Assembly (NCBI RefSeq): GCF_001954135.1
Contig: NZ_MBEQ01000076.1
Span: forward strand, 1-44,035
From: Mycobacterium sp. GA-1841
GTDB taxonomy: Bacteria > Actinomycetota > Actinomycetes > Mycobacteriales > Mycobacteriaceae
Direction of reading: 5' to 3'
Length of the DNA stretch: 44,035 bases
In this document: piece by piece, positions 36,300-42,681 of the stretch
Numbering within the stretch: position 1 is the first letter of the stretch
How the letters are laid out: each line of letters begins with the position of its first letter
Position numbers and translations under genes: made by a program
Notes under the pieces: generated by a model
Database searches by the model: none
Told to the model about the DNA's origin: nothing
The model's input: the letters and a program-made list of their open reading frames with translations, nothing else

Positions 36300-36827
36300 A
36301 TGTCATTGTCGGACGGCTTCGGGTCGGGCAAGGAGGAAGCCCGCCGGCACTGCCGCAAGCGTCCGGTCTTGACTCTGCTTCACGGCGAGCGGATACCCCG
36401 ACCCGGATACGATCACACGCGCAGATCGCGAGCTGTCGAACTGAAGGTGCCGGCTCACGTGGACGCGTTGGCGGTGGTGCGAACGATGACCGACACGCTG
36501 GCCAACTACGAGGGTTTGGATACCGAGACGGCTGCCGAGTTGGCTCTGGCGGTCGACGAAGCCTGCACGGCGTTGATCGACATGGCCGCCGCGGGTGCTG
36601 TGCTCACGCTCACCGAAGAGCCGAACGAGGACGAGGTGATCGTTCGGTTGTCGACGGTATGCGACGCCGCAGTGGACGATCCGGTTCCGCCGGCTCTCGG
36701 CGGCTTCAGCCGGCGGGTCCTGGAAGCGCTGGTCGATCGCGTCGACATTCTCGCCGAAGGTATTGACGGGAGCGACAATGGTTGCCCGGGGACGGTATTC
36801 GGCATCGCCCTGACCGTCCGGCGGTGA
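36300..36827 (+). CDS. RsbW-like anti-sigma factor (paralogue of the sigF partner)
   Basis: The protein has 175 residues from ATG 36300. An ATPase-like (GHKL) domain starts near residue 43: AVELKVPAHVDALAVVRTMTDTLANYEGLD, then ELALAVDEACTALIDMA and GTVFGIALTVRR. It aligns clearly with the RsbW encoded before sigF at 40895. The N-box asparagine of SpoIIAB-type kinases (xTNAI) is Ala (CTALI), so kinase activity is doubtful. The first 42 residues have no counterpart; if the transcript starts further down, the true protein is shorter. It lies tail to tail with a STAS anti-anti-sigma gene, a ready partner. Confidence 0.83.
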   Translation: MSLSDGFGSGKEEARRHCRKRPVLTLLHGERIPRPGYDHTRRSRAVELKVPAHVDALAVVRTMTDTLANYEGLDTETAAELALAVDEACTALIDMAAAGAVLTLTEEPNEDEVIVRLSTVCDAAVDDPVPPALGGFSRRVLEALVDRVDILAEGIDGSDNGCPGTVFGIALTVRR

Positions 36828-36841
36828 GAGCCGGCACGTCG

Positions 36842-37270
36842 TCAGCGATCGAGATCCACCAATTCCAGCTGTCGAGGTTGACTGCGCAGCTGCGTCAGCG
36901 CGGCGGGTAGGTCGGTGGAGACCGGCAGGGTGCCTTCGGGGTCGCAGATGCGCAGCACCCGTGAGACCGCGCCGCCGGGAATCAACACCCAGTCGATGTT
37001 CGCGCCGGCACACCGGACATTGATCGTGTGAAGACAGGCGAAACAGCAGGCGCCGAAGAATCTCACCGCCGTCATGTCCAGCACCAGTTGGCCGCTCGGC
37101 CGAGCGTGCTGGGTTCCGTTTTCGCTCAACTCCGCGGCGTTCGACGCGTCCAGCTCGCCATGGACGTTGACCACTGCGGTGGCCGGCCAGAGCCATTGCG
37201 TGTCGAACTGCGCACGAACATGATCGTGGGCTGCCGTGGTAGTTCGCCTTGCGACACTGATTGTCGGCAT
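36842..37270 (-). CDS. Cysteine-rich STAS anti-anti-sigma factor
   Basis: The protein has 142 residues from ATG 37270. VVNVHGELDASNAAELSE is the STAS opening strand-helix and LVLDMTAVRFFGACCFACLHTI the switch loop. The phosphoacceptor region (DSSG in SpoIIAA) reads GACC, so serine phosphorylation at the usual site is impossible. Instead there are Cys75, 76, 79, 87 and 109. M. tuberculosis RsfA is a redox-controlled SigF antagonist, so thiol control is plausible here. ATG 37303 is an alternative, but GGAG lies just before ATG 37270. It is paralogous to the STAS gene after sigF. Confidence 0.87.
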   Translation of the reverse strand: MPTISVARRTTTAAHDHVRAQFDTQWLWPATAVVNVHGELDASNAAELSENGTQHARPSGQLVLDMTAVRFFGACCFACLHTINVRCAGANIDWVLIPGGAVSRVLRICDPEGTLPVSTDLPAALTQLRSQPRQLELVDLDR

Positions 37271-37380
37271 TTGTGACTCCCTCAGTAGAAACACTGTGGT
37301 CACGTCACGATCAGGCTCTGTGGGCTCAAACCCTGAGGTGCAGGGAGTTTGCGGGCCCTGTCACTCGATGACGTTCCGGG

Positions 37381-37399
37381 CGGCTGTGAACTCAACCTG
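37381..37399 (-). promoter_or_regulatory. 19-base element shared by both STAS genes (copy 1)
   Basis: CGGCTGTGAACTCAACCTG occurs here and, identical, at 42566-42584. In both places it lies about 95-110 bases upstream of a STAS gene read leftward. It may be a promoter core or a regulator site; the reverse strand reads CAGGTTGAGTTCACAGCCG. Confidence 0.6.
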
Positions 37400-37527
37400 A
37401 AGTGGACTTTACGCCCGATCTTCACTGGCAACAATCGATCTTCCCGTTTCTCAGGAACCTTTAGTTTTCCGGCGAACTTTCGCGCGTAATCCGGACGTCG
37501 AGGCGGTTTTCTGGGGGAGTGGCCGCA

Positions 37528-37553
37528 GGTTTGACCGAGACGTCAATCGGGTA
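37528..37553 (+). promoter_or_regulatory. SigF-type promoter of small membrane protein operon
   Basis: GGTTT at 37528-37532, a 16-base spacer, GGGTA at 37549-37553. ATG 37565 lies 11 bases past the -10 hexamer with no Shine-Dalgarno between. Confidence 0.7.
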
Positions 37554-37564
37554 GTCCACGCGTC

Positions 37565-37798
37565 ATGAGGATCGGTGGATTATTGGGAACGCTCGTGCTC
37601 ATCTGGTTGCTGATCGGCGTAGTCGCGGCCTGGCAGCGCGACTATTTCCATGGCGGATCAACGAACTGTGCAACTGCCGGCGCCATTGCGCTCACGGTCC
37701 TCGCCGGGCCGTTGAACTATGCGGGCGTCAATCCGAAGGTGGACGAATGCCGTTTGCCGCAACCCAGTGCGATGGATTCCATCGCCGTCGTGAAGTGA
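37565..37798 (+). CDS. Small membrane protein of unknown function
   Basis: The protein has 77 residues. An N-terminal hydrophobic helix (IGGLLGTLVLIWLLIGVVAAW, residues 3-23) is followed by a second moderately hydrophobic stretch (CATAGAIALTVLAGPLNYAGV) and a polar tail. Two Cys lie outside the first helix. No family was recognised. It starts a run of three small plus-strand genes behind a strong SigF-type promoter, with a leaderless start. Confidence 0.75.
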   Translation: MRIGGLLGTLVLIWLLIGVVAAWQRDYFHGGSTNCATAGAIALTVLAGPLNYAGVNPKVDECRLPQPSAMDSIAVVK

Positions 37799-37805
37799 GG
37801 TTGTC

Positions 37806-37961
37806 ATGATTGTGCTCGGGGCAATTCTGCTCATTCTCGGCCTGATCCTCGACGTCTACCTGCTCTGGGTGGTGGGCGTGATCCTGCTGGTGATCGGGGC
37901 CGTGTTCTGGCTGCTCGGCATGATCGGGCGCCCAGTCGCGGGCCGTCGAAGCTGGTATTGA
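37806..37961 (+). CDS. DUF6131-like two-helix membrane peptide
   Basis: The protein has 51 residues from ATG 37806, seven bases after the previous stop and preceded by GAGGTTGT. Nearly all of it is two transmembrane helices (MIVLGAILLILGLILDVYLLW and VVGVILLVIGAVFWLLGMIG) with a short basic C-terminus GRPVAGRRSWY. Such tiny hydrophobic proteins are widespread in mycobacteria and are often classed as DUF6131; role unknown. Its position implies co-transcription with its neighbours. Confidence 0.75.
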   Translation: MIVLGAILLILGLILDVYLLWVVGVILLVIGAVFWLLGMIGRPVAGRRSWY

Positions 37962-37993
37962 CGCAAGGCTGGTAGTGACAACAAGGGAGGTGC

Positions 37994-38254
37994 ATGATGC
38001 CGAATTCGTCGATCAAGGACGAGAAGCTCTACGAGGAGCTGCGAGACGAAGGTAATTCCAAGGAGAAGGCGGCGCGAATCTCCAATGCCGCTGCCGCCCG
38101 GGGTCGTTCGAATGTCGGACGCTCGGGCGGAAAGTCCGGCTCCTATGACGACTGGACGGTCGATCATCTGAAGCGCCGGGCCAAAGAGCTTGGTATCAAA
38201 GGATATTCCGACAAGAACAAGGGCGAGCTGATCGGCATGCTTCGCGATCACTGA
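37994..38254 (+). CDS. Rho-N/SAP-like small DNA/RNA-binding stress protein
   Basis: The protein has 86 residues. The N-terminal half (SIKDEKLYEELRDEGNSKEKAARISNAAAARG) matches a family of short actinobacterial stress proteins (DUF7218-like), and the C-terminal WTVDHLKRRAKELGIKGYSDKNKGELIGMLRDH is a Rho N-terminal/SAP helical motif that binds nucleic acid. AAGGGAGGTG precedes the double ATG (37994/37997). A strong terminator hairpin follows 13 bases after the stop and ends this operon. Confidence 0.85.
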   Translation: MMPNSSIKDEKLYEELRDEGNSKEKAARISNAAAARGRSNVGRSGGKSGSYDDWTVDHLKRRAKELGIKGYSDKNKGELIGMLRDH

Positions 38255-38267
38255 TCGAGCTGTCCCG

Positions 38268-38302
38268 CGACCCCGCTGCCACCGGCAGCGGGGTCGTTTC
38301 TT
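38268..38302 (+). terminator. Rho-independent terminator
   Basis: A perfect 13-base stem (cgaccccgctgcc / ggcagcggggtcg) with a three-base loop, followed by tttctt, right after the Rho-N gene. Confidence 0.9.
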
Positions 38303-38315
38303 GCCTGGGCACAGA

Positions 38316-38329
38316 CCTCTGGCCAGAGG
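38316..38329. promoter_or_regulatory. 14-base perfect palindrome upstream of usfY
   Basis: CCTCTGGCCAGAGG reads the same on both strands, about 70 bases before the usfY start. No clear SigF site was found there, so a separate regulator site is possible. Confidence 0.35.
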
Positions 38330-38399
38330 CGCGGGGGCGATCTACCGTGGAGACAGCCCGTTAGGGCAGGTAGGGCGAGAATGGCGGGAAGGAGCAGCC

Positions 38400-38708
38400 A
38401 TGAAGGGTCCGAAAGATCCGGTCGACCACGCCCGGACGACCCGGCCGCATGCCGGTGAGTCGATGAAGGACAACGTCATCATGCCGGCGGTGGTCCTGAT
38501 CCTGATGTCGTTGGTGTTGTTCGTCAGCACCCTGGCCGCGTTCGCCACCGGCAACTCCGATGTCGGGTTCACCGTCGGTGGTCTGTCCGCGGCCGGCTTC
38601 CTCATCGGATCGATGTGGCTGGCGATCGAGCACATGAGGGTCCGCCGCATCGAGGATCGCTGGTACACCGATCATCCCGGCGTCATGAGGCAGCACCCCA
38701 GTAGCTGA
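38400..38708 (+). CDS. usfY: UsfY-like stress membrane protein (copy 2)
   Basis: The protein has 102 residues from ATG 38400 (GGAG upstream). It shares MKGPKDPVDHARTTRPHAGE and VRRIEDRWYTDHPGVMRQ with UsfY of the M. tuberculosis sigF locus and with copy 1 at 16656. Two membrane helices lie between (VVLILMSLVLFVSTLAAF and VGGLSAAGFLIGSMWLAI). Its place nearer to rsbW-sigF makes it the more likely positional usfY, though three genes intervene. Function unknown. Confidence 0.85.
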   Translation: MKGPKDPVDHARTTRPHAGESMKDNVIMPAVVLILMSLVLFVSTLAAFATGNSDVGFTVGGLSAAGFLIGSMWLAIEHMRVRRIEDRWYTDHPGVMRQHPSS

Positions 38709-38723
38709 ACCCAGCCGCCAGAC

Positions 38724-38749
38724 GACCCGGCCGTCTGCACGGCCGGGTC
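38724..38749. terminator. Hairpin between convergent usfY and membrane gene
   Basis: Eleven-base arms gacccggccgt / acggccgggtc around a four-base loop, 15 bases after the usfY stop. It probably serves usfY and possibly the opposite gene. Confidence 0.75.
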
Positions 38750-38795
38750 TGTGTCTCGCTGTCGGCTGAGCCTCGGGGCGGGCTCAGCGCAGGGA

Positions 38796-39146
38796 TCAGA
38801 AGGTGGCGGCCAGGATCGCGAAATCGATTGCCAGAAGTACCAACCCGATGATCGGTACCACCACGCTGTAGCGCCAGCGGGAGGTGAACATCGCCAACAG
38901 GATCGTCACCACCGGCACCACGGGCGCTCCGTAGAACAACACCCCGAACCAGAATTCCCCGGGCCCTTTGTACGCGCAGGCCGGGCCTGTGCAGCCGGCC
39001 ATGCTCATCACCGCGCCCATGCCGTAAAGGAACACCGCGATGGCGGCGGGGATGGTCAGTATGGCCAGGATCCATGTCATCGAAGTACGTACCGGCCGCT
39101 GCTCGTCCGGCGGCGCCTGCACCGTCTGTGATTCGGTCATGGCCAT
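38796..39146 (-). CDS. Four-helix small membrane protein
   Basis: The protein has 116 residues (ATG 39146) or 114 (ATG 39140). A polar N-terminus (MTESQTVQAPPDEQRPVR) precedes about three to four hydrophobic helices: WILAILTIPAAIAVFLYGMGAV, FWFGVLFYGAPVVPVVTILLAMF and VVVPIIGLVLLAIDFAILAATF. A Cys-containing loop CTGPACAYKG follows the first helix. Family not recognised; a small membrane gene also lies near lat/usfY in M. tuberculosis. A GGGTAT lies just upstream of its start, but without a good GTTT. Confidence 0.75.
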   Translation of the reverse strand: MAMTESQTVQAPPDEQRPVRTSMTWILAILTIPAAIAVFLYGMGAVMSMAGCTGPACAYKGPGEFWFGVLFYGAPVVPVVTILLAMFTSRWRYSVVVPIIGLVLLAIDFAILAATF

Positions 39147-39156
39147 CGCATACCCA

Positions 39157-39180
39157 GTTTTGGCCAGTTCTGCACGGGTT
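39157..39180 (+). promoter_or_regulatory. Weak candidate SigF promoter for F420 oxidoreductase
   Basis: GTTT at 39157-39160, a 15-base spacer, GGGTT at 39176-39180. The ATG at 39192 is 11 bases past the hexamer, the same geometry as the other leaderless sites, but the -10 lacks the A. Confidence 0.4.
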
Positions 39181-39191
39181 ACCCAGGCGGC

Positions 39192-40178
39192 ATGGCCAGA
39201 TTCGGATACACCCTGATGACCGAGCAGAGCGGACCGCGTCAGCTCGTCGACTATGCGATGTCAGCTGAGCAGGCGGGCTTCGACTTCGAGGTCTGCAGCG
39301 ACCATTACAGTCCCTGGTTGGCCAGTCAGGGCCACGCTCCCAACGCGTGGCCGGTGCTGGGCGCGGTGGCCCATGCCACCGACAGCGTGCAGCTGTATTC
39401 CTACGTGACCTGCCCGACGATCCGCTATCACCCGGCGGTCGTCGCTCAGCAGGCGGCCACCGTGCAGATTCTCGCCGACGGCCGGTTCACCCTGGGGCTG
39501 GGTAGCGGCGAGAACCTCAACGAACACGTGGTCGGCAAGGGCTGGCCCACCATCGACCGTCGCCATGACATGCTCGCCGAGGCGATCAAGCTGATCCGTG
39601 AGCTTCTCACCGGCGACCTCATCGACTTCCGAGGCGAGTTTTTCGAGGCGAGCTCAGCGCGCATCTGGGATCTCCCCGAGGACCCGCTCACCATCGCGGT
39701 GGCGATGTCCGGTCAGAAAGCAGTCGAAAAGCTGGCGGTGGCGGCCGACCACCTGATCAACGTCGCCCCTGACTCCGAGATCGTCGATGGCTGGCAGCAA
39801 CGTCGCCAGGCGACCGGTCTGCTGCCCCACGGAAAGGTGATCGGGCAGATCCCGGTGTGTTGGGATCCCGACCGGGAGGCCGCGGTGGACCGGGCGTACA
39901 ACCAGTTCCGCTGGTTCGGCGGCGGCTGGTCGGTCAATGCGGATCTGCCGACGCCGGAAGGATTTGCCGCGGCGACCCGGTTCGTGCGCCGCGAAGATGT
40001 CGCCGAGGCGATCCCCTGCGGTCCCGACCTGGATGCCATCGTCGCGGCCGTGGCGCCGTACCGAAAGGCCGGTTTCACCGATATCGCCCTGGTGCAGATC
40101 GGTGACGAGGGGCAGCAGCGATTCCTCGACGAGGCCGCCACACCGCTACTCGCGGCGTTGCGGGCCGAGCTGGACTGA
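39192..40178 (+). CDS. LLM-class F420-dependent oxidoreductase (FGD-like)
   Basis: The protein has 328 residues with a TIM-barrel luciferase-like fold. RFGYTLMTEQSGPRQLVDYAMSAEQAGFDF, SDHYSPWLASQGHAPNAWPVLGAVA, and GSGENLNEHVVGKGWPTIDRRHDMLAEAI are typical of the F420-dependent glucose-6-phosphate dehydrogenase-like subgroup. It would transfer hydride between F420 and an unknown substrate; the true FGD1 is usually encoded elsewhere. The start has no Shine-Dalgarno but fits a leaderless transcript. Its end overlaps the convergent DUF6328 gene by 33 bases. Confidence 0.9.
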   Translation: MARFGYTLMTEQSGPRQLVDYAMSAEQAGFDFEVCSDHYSPWLASQGHAPNAWPVLGAVAHATDSVQLYSYVTCPTIRYHPAVVAQQAATVQILADGRFTLGLGSGENLNEHVVGKGWPTIDRRHDMLAEAIKLIRELLTGDLIDFRGEFFEASSARIWDLPEDPLTIAVAMSGQKAVEKLAVAADHLINVAPDSEIVDGWQQRRQATGLLPHGKVIGQIPVCWDPDREAAVDRAYNQFRWFGGGWSVNADLPTPEGFAAATRFVRREDVAEAIPCGPDLDAIVAAVAPYRKAGFTDIALVQIGDEGQQRFLDEAATPLLAALRAELD

Positions 40179-40691
40179 GCCTCCCGTCGTCATCGGCTCG
40201 CCGAGCCGCATCGCCAACGGCACCACCAGCCACATGCTGATGAACAGCAGCAGCGCGAGGGTGCCGGCAACGATGCCGGCCTCGCGGCCGGCGACTGTGT
40301 CGAAGATCAACTCGGCGACCCCGGCCATGGCGAGACCGAGCAACAACAGGCCGGTGAATGCGCACCGGTGGGCGGCCGAGACCAACAGGTTCAGCCGGTG
40401 TCGGCGAAAAAGCAGGCGATGCATGCCGACCGGGGCGATCAGCAGCCCGGTGGCAGCCACCGAACAGGCGACCGTCGCCAGGTACACCATCCGCATGGAC
40501 TTGTCGAGCATCGGGAAGTGCTCCTGGAAGGGCAAGGTCAACAGGAAGCCGGTGAGCAATTGCACGCCGGTCTGCACCACCCGCAGCTCCTGCAGCAAAC
40601 TGGTCCAGTTGCGATCGAGCCGCTCGGCTTCCGTCTCGTGGCGGGCACTGCGATCCCAGCGCTGGTCCAGTTCGGGACGGTCCGGGTCCAT
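40146..40691 (-). CDS. DUF6328 family four-helix membrane protein
   Basis: The protein has 181 residues from ATG 40691. The polar start MDPDRPELDQRWDRSARHET and the conserved NWTSLLQELRVVQTGVQLLTGFLLTLPFQ are the hallmark of DUF6328. Further helices are MVYLATVACSVAATGLLIAPVG, CAFTGLLLLGLAMAGVAELIF and LALLLFISMWLVVPLAM. Function unknown. The frame stays open further upstream only across the rsbW promoter. It is divergent from rsbW with about 200 bases between the starts. Confidence 0.85.
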   Translation of the reverse strand: MDPDRPELDQRWDRSARHETEAERLDRNWTSLLQELRVVQTGVQLLTGFLLTLPFQEHFPMLDKSMRMVYLATVACSVAATGLLIAPVGMHRLLFRRHRLNLLVSAAHRCAFTGLLLLGLAMAGVAELIFDTVAGREAGIVAGTLALLLFISMWLVVPLAMRLGEPMTTGGSVQLGPQRRE

Positions 40692-40719
40692 ACCTGAAGA
40701 TAATCCCACGTCCTGAACA

Positions 40720-40745
40720 GGTTTCCCGCAGCGGACGGATGGGCA
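40720..40745 (+). promoter_or_regulatory. Candidate SigF autoregulatory promoter of rsbW-sigF
   Basis: GGTTT at 40720-40724, a 16-base spacer, GGGCA at 40741-40745, one base off GGGTA. In M. tuberculosis the usfX-sigF operon is driven by SigF itself, so the site fits. It leaves a leader of about 140 bases before ATG 40895. Confidence 0.55.
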
Positions 40746-40894
40746 TCCCTGGCGGGAATCTGTGTGGGATGAGGCTAGGGTGCAGGAGAATACGCCGCAG
40801 TGCAGAAGTCGAGATTGAAGTCGTGTCATCGGATGGTGTCGTGAGTCGAACGCCGCGCCTACGATACTGTCGCTCCGAGACGCCGGGAGGTGAG

Positions 40895-41329
40895 ATGGCC
40901 GACGAACCAGGCCAACTGAAGCAGACGAACCGCACGGAGCGGTCGGTGGAAATTCGGGTTGCCGCCAGGCTCGAGAACCTGGCTGTGGTGCGCACGCTGG
41001 TGGCTGCGGTGGCAACTTTCGAAGACCTCGACTTCGACGTCGTCGCCGATCTGCGATTGGCCGTGGACGAGGCCTGCACGGCGTTGATCCGCGCGGCGCT
41101 ACCGCAGTCGAATCTGAAGTTGAACATCGAGCCGGGCGAGGACGCTGTGGTGATCACGGCCTCGGCCACCTGCGCGGGTGCTGCGGTGGTCGAGCCCGGA
41201 AGCTTCAGCTGGCATGTGCTCAGCTCGCTGACCGACGAGGTCAAGACCTTCGCCGACGGTAACGGCCCCGACACCGGCAAGGTGTTCGGCATCAGTCTGA
41301 CGACGAGGCGAGCGAGCCTGCTGCGGTGA
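40895..41329 (+). CDS. rsbW: Anti-sigma F factor RsbW (UsfX)
   Basis: The protein has 144 residues from ATG 40895, which follows GGGAGGTGAG. SVEIRVAARLENLAVVRTLVAAVATFEDLDFDVVADLRLAVDEACTALIRAAL and PGSFSWHVLSSLTDEVKTF match M. tuberculosis UsfX closely. It binds and silences SigF until released by anti-anti-sigma proteins. The N-box Asn of true kinases is Ala (CTALI), as in the paralogue at 36300. The frame is open upstream to 40739, but homology begins at 40895. The stop overlaps the sigF GTG (GTGA). Confidence 0.94.
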   Translation: MADEPGQLKQTNRTERSVEIRVAARLENLAVVRTLVAAVATFEDLDFDVVADLRLAVDEACTALIRAALPQSNLKLNIEPGEDAVVITASATCAGAAVVEPGSFSWHVLSSLTDEVKTFADGNGPDTGKVFGISLTTRRASLLR

Positions 41330-42078
41330 GTTCGGAATATGCAGACGTTCGCGACATGTTTCGCGAACTCAGCGAACTGTCCGAGGACGCGCCGGCATTC
41401 GAACGCCAGCGTGAGCGGATTGTGCAGCGCTGCCTCCCGTTGGCCGATCACATAGCGCGACGTTTCGACGGTCGTGGGGAGCCCCGCGAGGACCTCGTGC
41501 AGGTGGCGCGTGTCGGCCTCGTCAACGCGGTGAACCGGTTCGACGTGGAAGCAGGGTCGGACTTCGTGTCCTTCGCGGTGCCCACGATCATGGGCGAGGT
41601 TCGCCGTCATTTCCGCGACAACAGCTGGTCGGTCAAAGTGCCGCGCCGGCTCAAAGAACTCCATCTGCGGCTGGGGGCGGCGACGGCTGAACTGTCCCAG
41701 CGGTTGGGGCGTGCGCCGACGGCCTCCGAACTGGCCGCCGAACTGGACATGGACCGTGAAGAGGTGGTCGAGGGCCTCGTCGCGGGCAGTTCGTACAACA
41801 CCCTGTCGATCGACAGCGGTGGCGGTGGCGACGAGGACGCCCCGGCGATCGTCGACACCCTCGGCGACATGGATTCCGGTCTGGACCAGATCGACAATCG
41901 AGAGACGCTGCGGCCGTTGCTGGCTCAGCTGCCCGAGCGGGAGCGCACTGTGCTGGTTCTGCGGTTCTTCGAATCCATGACGCAGACGCAGATCGCCGAA
42001 CGGGTCGGCGTGTCACAGATGCACGTCTCGCGGCTGCTGGCGAAATCGTTAGCGCGACTTCGTGACCAGCTGCAGTAA
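41326..42078 (+). CDS. sigF: RNA polymerase sigma factor SigF
   Basis: The protein has 250 residues from GTG 41326 overlapping the rsbW stop. Region 2 includes ADHIARRFDGRGEPREDLVQVARVGLVNAVNRFDVEAGSDFVSFAVPTIMGEVRRHFRD, region 3 PRRLKELHLRLGAATAELSQRLGRAPTASELA, and region 4 the helix-turn-helix TQTQIAERVGVSQMHVSRLLAKSLARL. It directs transcription of stress and stationary-phase genes from GTTT-N15..17-GGGTA promoters, many of which occur in this window. Its 3' end overlaps the convergent STAS gene by 30 bases. Confidence 0.96.
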   Translation: MSSEYADVRDMFRELSELSEDAPAFERQRERIVQRCLPLADHIARRFDGRGEPREDLVQVARVGLVNAVNRFDVEAGSDFVSFAVPTIMGEVRRHFRDNSWSVKVPRRLKELHLRLGAATAELSQRLGRAPTASELAAELDMDREEVVEGLVAGSSYNTLSIDSGGGGDEDAPAIVDTLGDMDSGLDQIDNRETLRPLLAQLPERERTVLVLRFFESMTQTQIAERVGVSQMHVSRLLAKSLARLRDQLQ

Positions 42079-42471
42079 CGGTGTCTTGCCGTTCAGCGCG
42101 GACAGTGCCGCAGCGACGTTGTAGCACGAGCGCATCCCCGAATCGGGGTCGCAGATCCGTAGCAGCCGGTTGACGGATTTACTGGGCACCAACACCCAGT
42201 CGACGGCGCCGGCCGAGCAGTGGTCCGCGATGGTTCTGAGGGCGGAAAATCCTGCTGTACCGAAGAACTCGATGTTCGCCAGATCGATCACCAGCCGCTC
42301 GGCCTCGGCGCTGTTGCGCACGGCGTAGTCGGCGAACTCGGTGGCGTTGGCGGCATCAATCTCGCCTCGAGCGCTGATCACCGCCGTCCCGGGCGGCAAA
42401 CGACGGTTCGCGAATGCGGCGGGTGAGTCCTCGGAGTGGTTGGTCAGGACATTTGCTGGTATGACAGACAT
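42049..42471 (-). CDS. STAS anti-anti-sigma factor next to sigF
   Basis: The protein has 140 residues from ATG 42471 (GGAG upstream). GTAVISARGEIDAANATEFADYAV and LVIDLANIEFFGTAGFSALRTI form the STAS core. The switch loop reads GTAG where SpoIIAA has DSSG, so the usual second serine is Ala while a Thr precedes it; Cys85, 107 and 116 are present. Strong similarity to the STAS protein at 36842 extends to VDWVLVPSKSVNRLLRICDPDSG. It overlaps the sigF stop, probably giving antisense coupling. Longer starts (42483, 42558) are possible. Confidence 0.88.
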   Translation of the reverse strand: MSVIPANVLTNHSEDSPAAFANRRLPPGTAVISARGEIDAANATEFADYAVRNSAEAERLVIDLANIEFFGTAGFSALRTIADHCSAGAVDWVLVPSKSVNRLLRICDPDSGMRSCYNVAAALSALNGKTPLLQLVTKSR

Positions 42472-42490
42472 GTGTGGCTCCATCAGTCGT

Positions 42491-42502
42491 AATACATGTA
42501 TT
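42491..42502. promoter_or_regulatory. 12-base palindrome upstream of STAS gene
   Basis: AATACATGTATT is a perfect palindrome 20 bases before the STAS start, standing out as AT-rich in this GC-rich sequence. It may be an operator or part of a -10 region. Confidence 0.35.
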
Positions 42503-42565
42503 CGTACTGTTGGTGCGGCGTCAGTCGACGATGGTGCAAGTTCCCGGGCTGTCGACAACGCGCCC

Positions 42566-42584
42566 CGGCTGTGAACTCAACCTG
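42566..42584 (-). promoter_or_regulatory. 19-base element shared by both STAS genes (copy 2)
   Basis: Identical to 37381-37399 (CGGCTGTGAACTCAACCTG on the plus strand), 95 bases upstream of the STAS start. The segment just before both start codons is also alike (tgactccctcagt versus tggctccatcagt). Confidence 0.6.
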
Positions 42585-42681
42585 TCTCGAACCCTACCGC
42601 GATCAATGTCACCCGACAATTGTCCGGCCGGATTCTTAAGCCCTGCTCAGGTGCCCGGACGTCACAGGCAGACTTACCGGT

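Larger units (their letters stand above)
37271..37564. promoter_or_regulatory. Intergenic control region with two outward signals
   Basis: This 294-base gap has no convincing ORF. Leftward, its first 30 bases form a leader resembling that of the other STAS gene, and 37381-37399 holds the 19-base element shared with it. Rightward, it ends in a SigF-type promoter at 37528. The middle (37400-37520) is relatively AT-rich with no further recognised signal. Confidence 0.55.

Noticed and set aside
38255..38399. SigF promoter for usfY copy 2
   Set aside because: No GTTT/GGGTA pair at suitable spacing was found; only a palindrome and the upstream terminator are visible.
40075..41664. 529-residue minus-strand open frame across rsbW and DUF6328
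   Set aside because: It crosses the rsbW coding strand and the intergenic promoter; the true minus gene in the area is DUF6328, in another frame.
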